Part shown: piece by piece, positions 51,107 to 60,385 of the stretch | Layout of the letters: every line of letters begins with the position of its first letter | Numbering within the stretch: the stretch's first letter is position 1 | NCBI GenBank assembly: GCA_029204225.1 | Contig: CM055100.1 | Coordinates: 14,890,123-14,954,122 of the forward strand | Source: Diphasiastrum complanatum | Taxonomy: Eukaryota; Streptophyta; Lycopodiopsida; Lycopodiales; Lycopodiaceae | Length of the DNA: 64,000 nucleotides | Direction of reading: 5' to 3' | Position numbers and translations under genes: made by a program | Notes under the pieces: model-generated | The model's input: the letters and a program-made list of their open reading frames with translations, nothing else | What the model was told of the DNA's origin: nothing | Databases searched by the model: none

Positions 51107-51966
51107 CAATATATATATATATATATATATATATATCATAGTTGCAGCGAATCGCGATTCGCTGGGTCTGCGATTCGCGGGTCGCGATTCGCGACCCAGA
51201 ATCGCAAAAAAAAAAAAAAAAAAAAATTTTTTTTGGAAAAATGGCTTATTGCTGAAATTTTTTTAGGGGATCAATGGTCAAACCAGCGTTTTGCCTCTCA
51301 TAAGTGCAGTAGATGAGGCACAAACAGATCTTATTTTCAGTAGCTATCCGATTGTCATTTGCTCTGGTTTTCAGTAAATGTTAATGCTATAGTTTGGACT
51401 ATCAACTGTATGGATGATGATCACTTTTGCAATTGGTTCACTGGAGATGTGAGTGCAATGTACATACAGTTGGGGGCATAAATATTGGGCCCTTCTCGAC
51501 ACGCATTTGGACCCCATTTTTATCTACAGGGGGGCGGTGGCATTTTTATGTACAATGTCTATATAGCAAGAAGCTCTAGGGGGTTCGGGGGACAGTAGCC
51601 GCCCCCCGGGAAACGGGGGGTTCGGGGGGCGGTAGCCCCCTGGTGAGGGGTTTGGGGGGCAACGTCCCCCAACGGCGGGGTCCGGGGGCTGCCGGTAGAC
51701 CCCGGCCCCGATGGTAAGGCCTCTTCATGATTTGGCCTTCCAACTCCCTGAGTGAAAACACACTTTTTGGTGTTTCGCACCCGAAACAGTCGGCAAACTA
51801 CACAATCATAATCCCCTCGATCAGAGCTTTCATCTGATACCCATATTGCCTAAAAAAAATTCAAAAAAAAAAAAAAAAATCGATTCTACACGATTCTGGG
51901 AAAATCCCGAATCTCGAATCGGAATCGCGATTTGGGAATCGCGCTGCAACTATGATATATATATAT
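51107..51966. mobile_element. TIR element T1 with TCGCGATTCGCGA subterminal repeats
   Basis: Flanked on both sides by (TA)n. The two ends are inverted: TCATAGTTGCAGCG on the left (about 51136) and the complement CGCTGCAACTATGA on the right (about 51942-51955). Inside each end are clustered GCGATTCG / TCGCGA words. Next come A-runs, then a core with a G-rich block (51575-51720). There is no transposase frame. It is most like a MITE-style DNA transposon inserted at TA repeats. Confidence 0.7.
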
Positions 51967-52800
51967 ATATATATCATAGTGGCACGTGGTACCGCCATTA
52001 TGGTGCCGCCCAAAAATCCGCGGTACCAGGGCGGCACCATTTTTCAATTTTTAATTTTTTTAAAAAAAATTAAAATTTAGCTAATTATGTCTCTCCAAGT
52101 GACTTTGACACATGCACAAATCTGCTAGGTGTGAAAAATGCAAAATTATGCTTGATCAAGGCCAAATCTATGTATATAGAATGATTACACGTGTGGAGCT
52201 TGTTCCCACGTGAAATAAATGTACTTTAGTGGGCAATATGGGTATCAGCTTGAAGCTCTTGACGAGAGCAGTGCATTTATGCAGGTTGCCGGTGCTTTCA
52301 ACTACAAAATGTGTTAGACAACTAAATAATGCACCTCTCAGTTTAGTAGTCACTAGTTAACCGTGAGCTCAGATCTGTAAGGCCCCCGTTATGAGGAGAA
52401 GCCATTACTAAGCACGGTTGTTAGTATAGGGTCTATTGTGAGACCATGATGGTTATGAGATGGCTAGATTACAGTTTCTATATAGCAGCAAGTCTTGGGG
52501 GGTCCGGGGGGTTTGGTGGGCAGAGCCCCCCAACGGCTCTTCATGTTTGGCCTTCCGACTCCCTGAGCAAAAACACACTTTTTGGTGTTTTGCATCCCCT
52601 TGGTCCTTTGGCTGTTCGCTCTCGTCAGAACCGGCAACCTGCATAAATGCACTGCTGTCGTCAACAACTTCAAGCTGATACCCATATCGCCCACTTGATT
52701 TTTTTTTTTAATTTAATTTTTTTAAAAATATATATATATTATATATTATGGTACCACGGAGTATTATGGATCCGCAGTACCAGTATGGATCCGTGGTACC
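51967..52800. mobile_element. TIR element T2 with GGTACC/CCGCGG subterminal repeats
   Basis: It begins at the (TA)n with TCATAGTGGCACGTGGTACC and ends near 52800 in a second GGTACC-rich block (52742-52800), again next to (TA)n at 52726-52740. It contains an LTR-like copia fragment (52125-52230) and a nested inverted-repeat element (52226-52703). No coding capacity is recognised. Confidence 0.6.
52226..52703. mobile_element. Nested element M with about 66-bp inverted ends
   Basis: The left end GTGGGCAATATGGGTATCAG...GGTTGCCGGT (52226-52290) is repeated in inverse at 52632-52703 (ACCGGCAACC...GATACCCATATCGCCCAC). The interior holds a G-rich stretch and a CACACTTTTTGGTGTTT block. The interior and right end have a clear relative inside T1 (51555-51853), whose left end is missing. 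It is probably a MITE; the short frames inside are not genes. Confidence 0.7.
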
Positions 52801-52802
52801 GG

Positions 52803-53053
52803 GATATGCGAATCCTGGGCGTCCGCGTCCGGCGTCCGAACTCGGACGCGTGGTCGGACGCGACTATTTATTTATTTATTTTTCTTAAAATTTTTTTTTT
52901 TGAAAAAAACAAAAACCAGATGCGTCCGAGGTTTGGACGCCCCCGGACGCGGGTTTAGACGCAATTTTTTTTAAATTTTTTTTTAAAAATAATTTTTAAA
53001 AAAATTATAAAAAAAATAAAAAAATCGAACGCGTTCGCATCCGCCATCCACTT

Positions 53054-53099
<46 letters not shown>
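52803..53099. mobile_element. Element T3 (CGGACGC-rich), left-truncated, then (TA)n
   Basis: Dense in GCGTCCG / CGGACGC words at 52818-52860 and 52920-52962 around an AT-rich centre. It ends GCATCCGCCATCCACTTCC next to a 44-bp (TA)n at 53056-53099. The same end (TAAGGAAGTGG) appears at 55203 and, inverted, at 55150-55165. Confidence 0.6.
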
Positions 53100-53101
<2 letters not shown>

Positions 53102-53172
53102 TAGGTCCTGCGGTACTGGGTACCGCGGGACCGTACTGGTACCGCGGTACCATGATGGTACCGCGGTACCAC
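53098..53172. mobile_element. T2-type end fragment (GGTACCGCGGTACC)
   Basis: TCATAGGTCCTGCGGTACTG follows the (TA)n, then several GGTACCGCGGTACC palindromes to 53171. It is nearly identical to 59985-60065. Confidence 0.7.
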
Positions 53173-53639
53173 AACGCAAGGAATTAGAAGGCAGGTAGGC
53201 AAAAACAACAACGATGGCAGGGCAGAGGAGGGCGCAAAAAAATTTGAGCTGAAATGCGAGGGGGGCAGGTAGGTTTAGGTAAAAAGATGCTTTATTTTAT
53301 GTCGAAGAATTCTATGTGCGTGTGTGAATCCTATTTTCATTTAATTTCGTTTGAAGTGAATGCTAGCTTCACATATATGCACCTACATCATGAGCACAAC
53401 AATCACCCCTACACCCCAAACGACATTTCATAAACACATGTAATACATCTGCATTTAAAAAAATTACAGACATTGCATCTTAAATGACCAGGCTCGCTTT
53501 GCACAAAAAACAACTATGTATATATTCAACCGTTGTATAAGGATAACATCACATATACTGTCATTTTTTTAAGCAGCCATCTAGTTATTTGCTGCACCAT
53601 AAACTGCCGAAAACTACATAGCAACAGTCCACCACATAC

Positions 53640-54060
53640 GGCTGGACCTCATCTATTTTGAACATCCCTCACTGATCCTCCACCGACTCCTCGCCCTCAT
53701 CTGGTGCATTGTTTTGTCGCTCTTGCTCTGCCTCCCGGTTAGCCCGAGCTGCCTCCTGGTTAGCCTGACATCTGGCCGCCCTTTCCCTGACCATGATGAG
53801 CTGCCGTCGTGTGAAATTCATTCCGACCTGCTCATCCAAATCCAGCTCGACAGCGGGGACAGGACCCACAGCGGGGGCGGGTGGCTCCGGTTCCGGATTT
53901 CTCTGTCGAGTTTATCGCAGCATCTCTCGGATATCTGCCTCTTGCTTCCGATGCCTCTCGTTGTGCCTTCGGATATCTTCCTCAAGCTTCCTCTCCTGGC
54001 TTCGCCTCGGGCTTCGGTGGTATGCGCTCTGCCATCTCGATCGACCTTCTTCTCACAGCA
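53640..54060 (-). pseudogene. Unidentified charged, coiled-coil-like ORF (one stop)
   Basis: On the minus strand a single frame from about 54040 to 53669 encodes a highly charged protein segment. First comes an Arg/Glu-rich helical stretch (RRSQERKLEEDIRRHNERH), then a TAA near 53915. After that come a Pro-rich PEPEPPAPAVGPVPAVELD and a second charged helix (RERAARCQANQEAARANREA) ending in an acidic tail. I do not recognise the family. The upstream part (54060-54240) matches 57540-57740 in inverse orientation, so it is probably part of a transposon. Confidence 0.35.
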
Positions 54061-54480
54061 CCCTGGTCCTTGAACACCCTCTCACAGCACCCTGGCTCTC
54101 AAACAGCCTGTCACCGGCTCTCGCTTGCTCTCTCGTCTATCACTAGCTCTCCCACAGCCTCTGAAAATGCCAACCACATTGGCATTGTGAGTGCCTATTT
54201 ATCCCCACAGCCTGATCGGCCATGTGGATCCCCATCATCCCTCCATGTGCCTCTGTACCTGCCCCCATGTGATGCTCCCTCCTGTGTTGGTCTCCCATTG
54301 GGCCCATGGTCTGCTCACCCACAATGCCCATGTGCCTCTGTACTCTGTACATGTGATGCTACCCCCCTGTGTTGGTCTCCCATTGGCCCCTCGGTCTGCT
54401 CACTCGCAGTGCCCATGTGCCACCGCAACAGTCCTCTGCATCATGTACTCTACCCTCTTTTTTTACACCTTAAACCCCCT
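54060..54480 (-). repeat. Repeat related in inverse to 57520-57780
   Basis: On the minus strand this carries a TATA-like ATAAATAGGCACTCAC, a TTTTCAGAGGCTGTG word and repeated GAGAGCC/GCTGTGAGAG words. These occur in the same order on the plus strand at 57520-57780. It could be the promoter region of the charged ORF downstream (inference). Confidence 0.5.
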
Positions 54481-54585
54481 TTTTTTCCTTTTTTTGTCCT
54501 TTTTTTGGTACTTAATATGCAAAAATTAAATATTAAAAATATTAAAAAAATAAAAAAAATATTAAAAATATAAAAAAATATTAAA

Positions 54586-54889
54586 AATGGTACCGCCTTG
54601 GTACCGTGGATCCCAGGGTGGTACCGTACCAACGGTACCACTGATATGGTACCGACGGTACCATACCAGCGGTACCACGAGGTACTATGTCATAGGTCCC
54701 GCGGGACCATATATGGTACCGCGGTACCATATCGGCCGGCGGTACCAAAAAAAAAAATTATTATTTTTTGCTAAAATAACACGGGAATTTTTTTTTTATA
54801 TTATGGTACCGCCCTGGTACCGCGGATCCCGGGGAGGTACCGTACCGGCGGTACCACTGTTATGGTACCGGCGGTACCACGGGGTACTA

Positions 54890-54897
<8 letters not shown>
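54586..54897. mobile_element. Two nested T2 elements (GGTACC type)
   Basis: At 54586-54671 and again at 54806-54893 lies the same end: GGTACCGCC, a GGATCCC word, GGTACCGTACC, GGCGGTACCAC and a terminal GGTACTATG. The inner copy starts TCATAGGTCCCGCGGGACC (about 54691), giving an element of about 205 bp, bordered on the right by a long (TA)n (54893-54941). Confidence 0.65.
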
Positions 54898-54945
<48 letters not shown>

Positions 54946-55161
54946 CATGAGGGTCCGGGCCGAACATTCTGCGTCCGCGTTCGACCCTCGGACGCAGGGT
55001 CGGACGCGTCCAATTTTTTTTTATATATTTTTTTGTGTTTTTAATGCTATTTAACACTAAATTTAAAAAAAAAAAAAAAGGGTGGACTCGTCCAGACCCC
55101 CGGACGCACCCTTGGCGCGCCCATACGCCTACGCACGTTCGGACGCAGGGTCCGCTTCCTT

Positions 55162-55203
<42 letters not shown>
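54893..55203. mobile_element. Complete T3 element between two (TA)n tracts
   Basis: The left end TCAGACATGAGGGTCCGGGCC (about 54941) and the right end GCAGGGTCCGCTTCCTTAG (about 55146-55164) are each next to (TA)n (54893-54941 and 55165-55203). Both sides are rich in CGGACGC words, with an A/T-rich centre. About 225 bp, non-coding. Confidence 0.65.
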
Positions 55204-55206
<3 letters not shown>

Positions 55207-55330
55207 AGGAAGTGGGGGCCGGACGCAAACGCGCGTCCGGACGCGGACCCCTCAGGGGTGCGTGTGCTGCCGGACGCCTCCCCCATTTTCAAAATTTTTT
55301 TTTTTCAAAAAAAAAAAAAAATACAGGCAC
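55203..55330. mobile_element. T3 end fragment
   Basis: TAAGGAAGTGGGGGCCGGACGC follows the (TA)n; CGCGTCCGGACGCGG words extend to about 55285. The other end is not found before the A/T run at 55290-55322. From there to 55713 nothing is recognised. Confidence 0.5.
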
Positions 55331-56073
55331 TTGCCCTCGCTGTCCCACATCCCCAAAGCGAAATAAAAACAATTTTTTATGGCCCCTGCCCCCCCCGGGA
55401 ATTAATTATCAAAGGGTGTCTGGCACCCACCTGCCCCCTCCTGTTAAAAAATAAGAAAACAGTTTGCAAAAAAATTTGCAACAGACCTAACCACTGCCCC
55501 CATGCCTCCCATGTCTGATATCTACAGAATCGGACACGAAAGAGCAACAATTTATATTTCTTGAGTCTCCAAAACTCTGTCTCGTGCCCTCGCTATCTCT
55601 TTCTGTACAGGTAAACGATGCGCTCCCCGGATGAACCTCAACAACTTACTAATTACTTATGCTCCACAGTGTCATTCAACACAGAGAAGTTCAAGACCTG
55701 CATAGTACCATGGTGTTACGAGCTCGTAACCAGTGCCGAACCCTAGAGAACAAAGATAGGTCAGATACCACAGTCAGGGTCGTGTCCAGCGTACATGACC
55801 AACAGGGCAAGACAGTGTGAGTAGTGTGCCCCAGCACGGTCCATAGCCATGGCGGGCCTAACACAGCCTAGGGACCCTGTCAGCAGGATAGGGCCCCCAG
55901 TTGGGTCTCGACGTGCAGTCGGCCACGTCAGTGCCACGTGGCCGACACTTGGCAGTAGCATGCTACCAGTCCTCACACTGGGCTAGGAGGGGCTTACTCT
56001 ATATCAGGGAGTAGGCAAGGTTGGGTGGATCAGTTAGTGTTTGCCCTACTGTGGTGTTAGGATCTATTACACT

Positions 56074-56085
56074 GGTATCAGAGCC
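56074..56085 (+). promoter_or_regulatory. Primer binding site of the chromovirus derivative
   Basis: TGGTATCAGAGC one base after the 5' LTR. Confidence 0.9.
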
Positions 56086-56315
56086 ATCTCCATCCTAGGG
56101 AGTTCAGGACAGCAGTAGAGAAAGCTATCAGAAGATAGGAAAGATTTCTCAGATTCTCAGGAAAGAATTGAGGAGGAAAATCGCTGTAGGAACAGCTTTC
56201 AAATCCTTGAAATTTGCTGGGAATTTACAGTTGTTTGAGGCACAATCCCTTGTAGAAGCTCAGCGCTGAAAAATCAGGGATTTACCCTTGATTTTTATGT
56301 ATCAGTTGTGGATTT

Positions 56316-57086
56316 TTGAGCACATTCTCAATAGAAAACGTGGAGCAGGTCCAGCGCTGCCAAATTGGGTGGAAACTTCGAATTTGGAGTGAAATTTTCT
56401 GGATATTAGAGTTTGCTTACAACAGTACCAAACATTCAGCTACGGGATACAGCCCATTTATGCTGATGTACGGTTTTCAGCCACGCTCACCCACAGCTGT
56501 AGGGTTTAAACAAGAAAAAGTTGAAGCAGCCAGAAAATTTTTAGAAGACCTAAACCAGATGATAGAACATGCTAAGCGTAGCATTAGACAATCCCAGGAT
56601 CGAGCCAGGCATTATGCAGATCCACACAGACGGGATGTGCAGTTCTCCACTGGTGAGAAAGTCTACTTGAGAGTCCCAGTTGACTCTAAAACCCTCAAAT
56701 CAGGAGTGTGTGCTAAGTTGTCTCCAAGGTATTGTGGTCCCTTTACCATCAGTAGGAGACTAGGCGAGGTCACCTATGAACTAGAACTCCCACACAGCAG
56801 TAAGGTTTTTCCAGTCTTTCATGTAAGTCAGTTACGAAAAGCCTTAACCAGATCAGATAATCTGGTAGGGGACAGTGTTCTAGTTCTCCCATTGGATCCT
56901 CAACAACCTCCACATGAACCAGAGGAGATTCTTGATAGTAGAGAGACGCAGACTCGTCATACTCTATACCGAGAATATCTGGTTAAGTGGAATGATCAGC
57001 CTGTTGAGAATGCCACTTGGGAAAGAGGCAGCGTCCTTCGCAAGATTTTTCCAGACTTTGTCTTAGAGGACCAAGACGGTTCTTAA
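56316..57086 (+). CDS. Integrase C-terminus plus chromodomain ORF, 256 aa
   Basis: The ORF is intact inside the short LTR element. Its first 30 or so residues are not integrase-like. Then come FAYNSTKHSATGYSPFMLMYG (the end of a gypsy integrase core), a basic helical region (KRSIRQSQDRARHYADPHRRD), the GEKVYLRVP and LSPRYCGPFTI strands of the integrase C-terminal domain, and the VFPVFHVSQLRKA segment. It ends in a chromodomain (YLVKWNDQPVENATWE; residues about 205-250). In chromoviruses this domain targets integration to particular chromatin. The catalytic DDE residues are gone, so it cannot act as an integrase itself. Whether it is translated is unknown; the ATG at 56316 may be fortuitous. 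Confidence 0.8.
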   Translation: MSTFSIENVEQVQRCQIGWKLRIWSEIFWILEFAYNSTKHSATGYSPFMLMYGFQPRSPTAVGFKQEKVEAARKFLEDLNQMIEHAKRSIRQSQDRARHYADPHRRDVQFSTGEKVYLRVPVDSKTLKSGVCAKLSPRYCGPFTISRRLGEVTYELELPHSSKVFPVFHVSQLRKALTRSDNLVGDSVLVLPLDPQQPPHEPEEILDSRETQTRHTLYREYLVKWNDQPVENATWERGSVLRKIFPDFVLEDQDGS

Positions 57087-57519
57087 GGGGGAGGGAGTGT
57101 TACGAGCTCGTAACCAGTGCCGAACCCTAGAGAACACAGATAGGTCAGATACCACAGTCAGGGTCGTGTCCAGCGTACATGACCAACAGGGCAAGACAGT
57201 GTGAGTAGTGTGCCCCAGCACGGTCCATAGCCATGGCGGGCCTAACACAGCCTAGGGACTCTGTCAGCAGGATAGGGCCCCCAGTTGGGTCCCGACGTGC
57301 AGTCGGCCACGTCAGTGCCACGTGGCCGACACTTGGCAGTAGCATGCTACCAGTCCTCACACTGGGCTAGGAGGGGCTTACTCTATATCAGGGAGTAGGC
57401 AAGGTTGGGTGGATCAGTTAGTGTTTGCCCTACTGTGGTGTTAGGATCTATTACACATGGGCTATGTGATGAGATAGGTTTAGGGTTCAGGGAGGTACAA
57501 CGTCACATGGGCAACAAAT

Positions 57520-57780
57520 CGGGGCAGGTACAATGTCACATGGGCACTGTGGGGGAGCAGGCCATGGAGGGATCATGAACAACTGCACATGGGGAAACAG
57601 GCTGTGGTGTTAAATAGGCACTCACAAGGCCATTGTGAGAGGCTTTTTCAGAGGCTGTGAGAGAGCCAGTGAGAGGCTGTGAGAGGCTGTGAGAGAGCCA
57701 GTGAGAGGCTGTGAGAGGCTGTGAGAGAGCCAATGAGAGGCTGTGAGAGGCTGTGAGAGTCAGTTTGAGAAATTGTGCAA
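57520..57780 (+). repeat. GAGAGGCTGTGAGAG tandem repeat region
   Basis: From about 57635 to 57770 words such as GAGAGGCTGTGAGAGAGCCA recur with a period of about 15 to 40 bp. The upstream ATAAATAG-like TTAAATAGGCACTCAC is shared, inverted, with 54060-54240. Confidence 0.6.
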
Positions 57781-58149
57781 CGCGTGCCTGGTGTATTGCA
57801 ATGTAATGTATGTGTTCATGAAATGCTATTGGGGGTGACAGTTTCCATTCCTAGACCATTAATGCATTATACACAAGTTTAAGTGAATGCTACACAAGTG
57901 CTGCACATACCTGTGGTGCAATGCCTACGACACAATATGGATGTGGGGTTCATGATATGGCTATGGTTATGATGATTATGGTTGTGGCTTGTTTTGATGG
58001 TTATGGCTGTGGGGTTGTGGGTTTATGATGATTTGTTACGGTTTAGGGTGTTATGTTAACTATGCCATTTGTTACGGTGTCGGGTTTAGCGTGTTATGTT
58101 GAATGGTTGAACATGATGCATATGTATGAGAGAGATGTAGATGTGCTGG

Positions 58150-58237
58150 TCTCTCTCTCTCTCTCTCTCTCTCTCTCAGATTACAAATCTAACATACATT
58201 AGTTATCATTAAACATTATCTATTCATCTACTACCCT

Positions 58238-58294
<57 letters not shown>

Positions 58295-58351
58295 ATTACA
58301 AATCTAACATACATTAGTTATCATTAAACATTATCTATTCATCTACTACCC

Positions 58352-58440
<89 letters not shown>
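58150..58440. repeat. Three (CT)n tracts separated by two copies of a 65-bp unit
   Basis: CT tracts at about 58151-58176, 58243-58291 and 58357-58440. Between them lie two near-identical copies of a unit starting CAGATTACAAATCTAACATA and ending CTACTACCCTAAA. The whole is a tandem duplication of unit plus CT tract. Confidence 0.9.
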
Positions 58441-58444
<4 letters not shown>

Positions 58445-58579
58445 TTGCACGGAGCAAACCATTTCTAACTAACCATTCAAATTTCACAAAGCTAACCATT
58501 TGTAAGCAACCATGATAAACTAGCCATGACACGAATAAACTGCAAAAAAATATATACATCTCATCAGATGCCAGTATAC

Positions 58580-59560
58580 ATAATAGTCTGTGTGTATCAA
58601 TATCTACAAGTCTGTGCTAAAAAAATCATCCCTCTGCGTGCCAGATGCATCCTCGGGGGTGTCAAATACAAAGTCTGGCTGGGAGTCTGGAGGCATCTGG
58701 AACTCCAAGTCTGGGCCAACGCCTACCAAGAGACGACTAGAAAAATCATCAGTGCGTCCCCTCTTGGCTGGCCTACCTCTAGGTCTACCGGAAGGAACCC
58801 TCTGTGGTACACTCCTGCCTGGGGGTCTCCCTCTGCCACAAGGGGGTCTCTGCGAAGAACCGACTACCTGTGATGCTCTGAATCGTCTCTGCGCAATTTG
58901 TCACTGGGCGGCAGCCTCTGTCTCCCTCACAAACTCTGACCAGCCACCATCTGAAAGGGGGCGTGATGCGGGAGTACTGGGTGGGGACCATCCCTTGCAA
59001 GGTCGACCGTCTCGTCTGAATCATATGTGGGCTCATCATCAGAGGAGGGCAATGGAACGTCAGCAGGAAGGGGGGTGGTCTCCTCAGTATCAGCATCATC
59101 CTCGGGATCACCCCACAGAGCACGCCAAGCAGCATCGTCTGGATCAACCTCTGGCTCTGCCTCATGATCGGCCGCTGCAACTAGGCACTCATCGGGATTG
59201 ACCTACAGAAGTCAATCATTCGTGAGAATAGCCGAAGCAACCGTGAGGGCATTAAACTGAATGTCTTAAACTAATACGAAAGCAAAACGATAGAGCAACG
59301 AAATATACCTGCGGCAGTAGGGCGCGTGCGCCTCCTGCCCTCATGTTTTCCATGATGCGTCGAACCACCCTGGTGTTGGTGTTGCAGTAGACCAAGTCAT
59401 TGCATCGCTCAGTCGACAGACGGTTCCGCCTGTTCGTGTGAACAAGGCTGAACACTGACCAGTTCCGCTCGCACACGCAAGCAGAACAGCCCTGCATTAA
59501 TTGGCAACCACTCGAGTGAGTACCGACCTTGTAGAGAAAATGCGAAAGCATTCCCTGTGA
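58580..59560 (-). mobile_element. hAT transposase, C-terminal remnant (minus strand)
   Basis: Read on the minus strand: the dimerisation domain (CSACVCERNWSVFSLVHTNRRNRLS near 59480-59410, then LVYCNTNTRVVRRIM), a GTATAT donor after CTGCCGCAG near 59310, and then an exon starting after CTGTAG near 59203. That exon encodes an acidic tail (VNPDECLVAAADHEAEPEVDPDD, then AAWRALWGDPEDDADTEE, ending near 58925). The catalytic core and BED finger are missing; a CT tract at 59641-59713 interrupts just upstream. Confidence 0.75.
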
Positions 59561-59635
59561 ACTGCTTTCGAAAAAAAAGGCAACGCCACTTTATTGTCGA
59601 GCATCAACTCCACCTCATCCCAAATGGGACGAGTG

Positions 59636-59640
<5 letters not shown>

Positions 59641-59713
<73 letters not shown>
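59641..59713. repeat. (CT)n microsatellite, about 73 bp
   Basis: Uninterrupted CT repeat at the broken 5' side of the minus-strand hAT remnant. Confidence 0.95.
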
Positions 59714-59715
<2 letters not shown>

Positions 59716-59792
59716 GCCCTCTTTCTCTCCTCTCGGGCTTCTCGGGCTTCTGCGGAACAGTCCGCTGCCCGCGTGCCCTTTTTTTATTTTAA

Positions 59793-60070
59793 CGCGTCCG
59801 GGGCCCAGATGCATCCGCGTCTGGACGCTGGATGTGTCCCAAAAAAAATTTCAAATTTTTTTTGGGACGTGTCCGACCCTGCCTCAGGTGGTCGGACGCG
59901 TCCGAGTCCGGGCGTCGGACGTGGACGCGAAAAAACCGCGTCCGGCCCGGACTCTCATGTCTTATATATATATATACATCATAGGTCCCGCGGTACTGGG
60001 TGCCGCGGATCCCGGTACCGTGGGACCGTACTGGTACCGCGGTACCATGATGGTACCGCGGTACCATAAT
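59793..60070. mobile_element. T3 element joined through (TA)n to a T2 end
   Basis: 59793-59962 is CGGACGC-rich with a perfect AAAAAAAATTT...TTTTTTTT centre. It ends GGACTCTCATGTCT, the inverse of the T3 end at 54941. After a short (TA)n, the sequence from 59977 begins ATCATAGGTCCCGCGGTACTG and continues with GGTACCGCGGTACC words to 60065 (T2 type, near-identical to 53098-53171). Confidence 0.6.
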
Positions 60071-60385
60071 ATAATAATATAATTAATATTTAATATTTTA
60101 AAAAAAAATTTAAACCTAATCTACCCGCCCCCCCTCGCTTCTTCTCTCCCAGTTTTTTTGCAGCCATCGTTGCCCTGCCTTCACTACTGGTTTTGCTGCC
60201 CTGCCTTCCCTGCCTTGCGTCGCCCTTCGTCCACAGACCGCCCTGCCTTGCATCTGATTTGCAAGAACCTGCCTTCGCCCATTTTCAGCGTCTCTCACAC
60301 ATTGTACCCTGCTATTTTTTTTCCAACGTTCCATCCTTGCAGCTTTAGCTTCATCTGCATTTTGTCCCTAGTTTTCTCCATCGCA

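Larger units (their letters stand above)
55714..57455 (+). mobile_element. Short Ty3-gypsy chromovirus derivative with intact LTRs
   Basis: 5' LTR 55714-56072 and 3' LTR 57098-57455 (TGTTACGAG...CTATTACA) differ by three substitutions and one single-base indel by eye. A 5-bp target duplication, CATGG, flanks both sides (55709-55713 and 57456-57460). The primer site TGGTATCAGAGC is at 56074 and the polypurine tract AAGGGGGAGGGAG at 57085-57097. The internal region is only about 1.0 kb and contains one open frame, so gag, protease, RT and most of integrase are deleted. It must have been mobilised in trans, recently. Confidence 0.92.

Noticed and set aside
51559-51780. Proline/glycine-rich frame on the minus strand of element T1 and its relative at 52464-52694
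   Set aside because: Both lie inside copies of MITE-like element M; the shared start (NTKKCVF) reflects DNA homology, and frames are open on several strands because of GC runs.
55761-55976. 71-codon minus-strand frame, repeated at 57145-57360
   Set aside because: It lies in the two LTRs of the same element; the repetition is due to the LTR pair, not to a gene family.
58590-59201. 203-codon plus-strand frame
   Set aside because: It is antisense to the acidic tail of the minus-strand hAT transposase, whose reading agrees with the other hAT copy.
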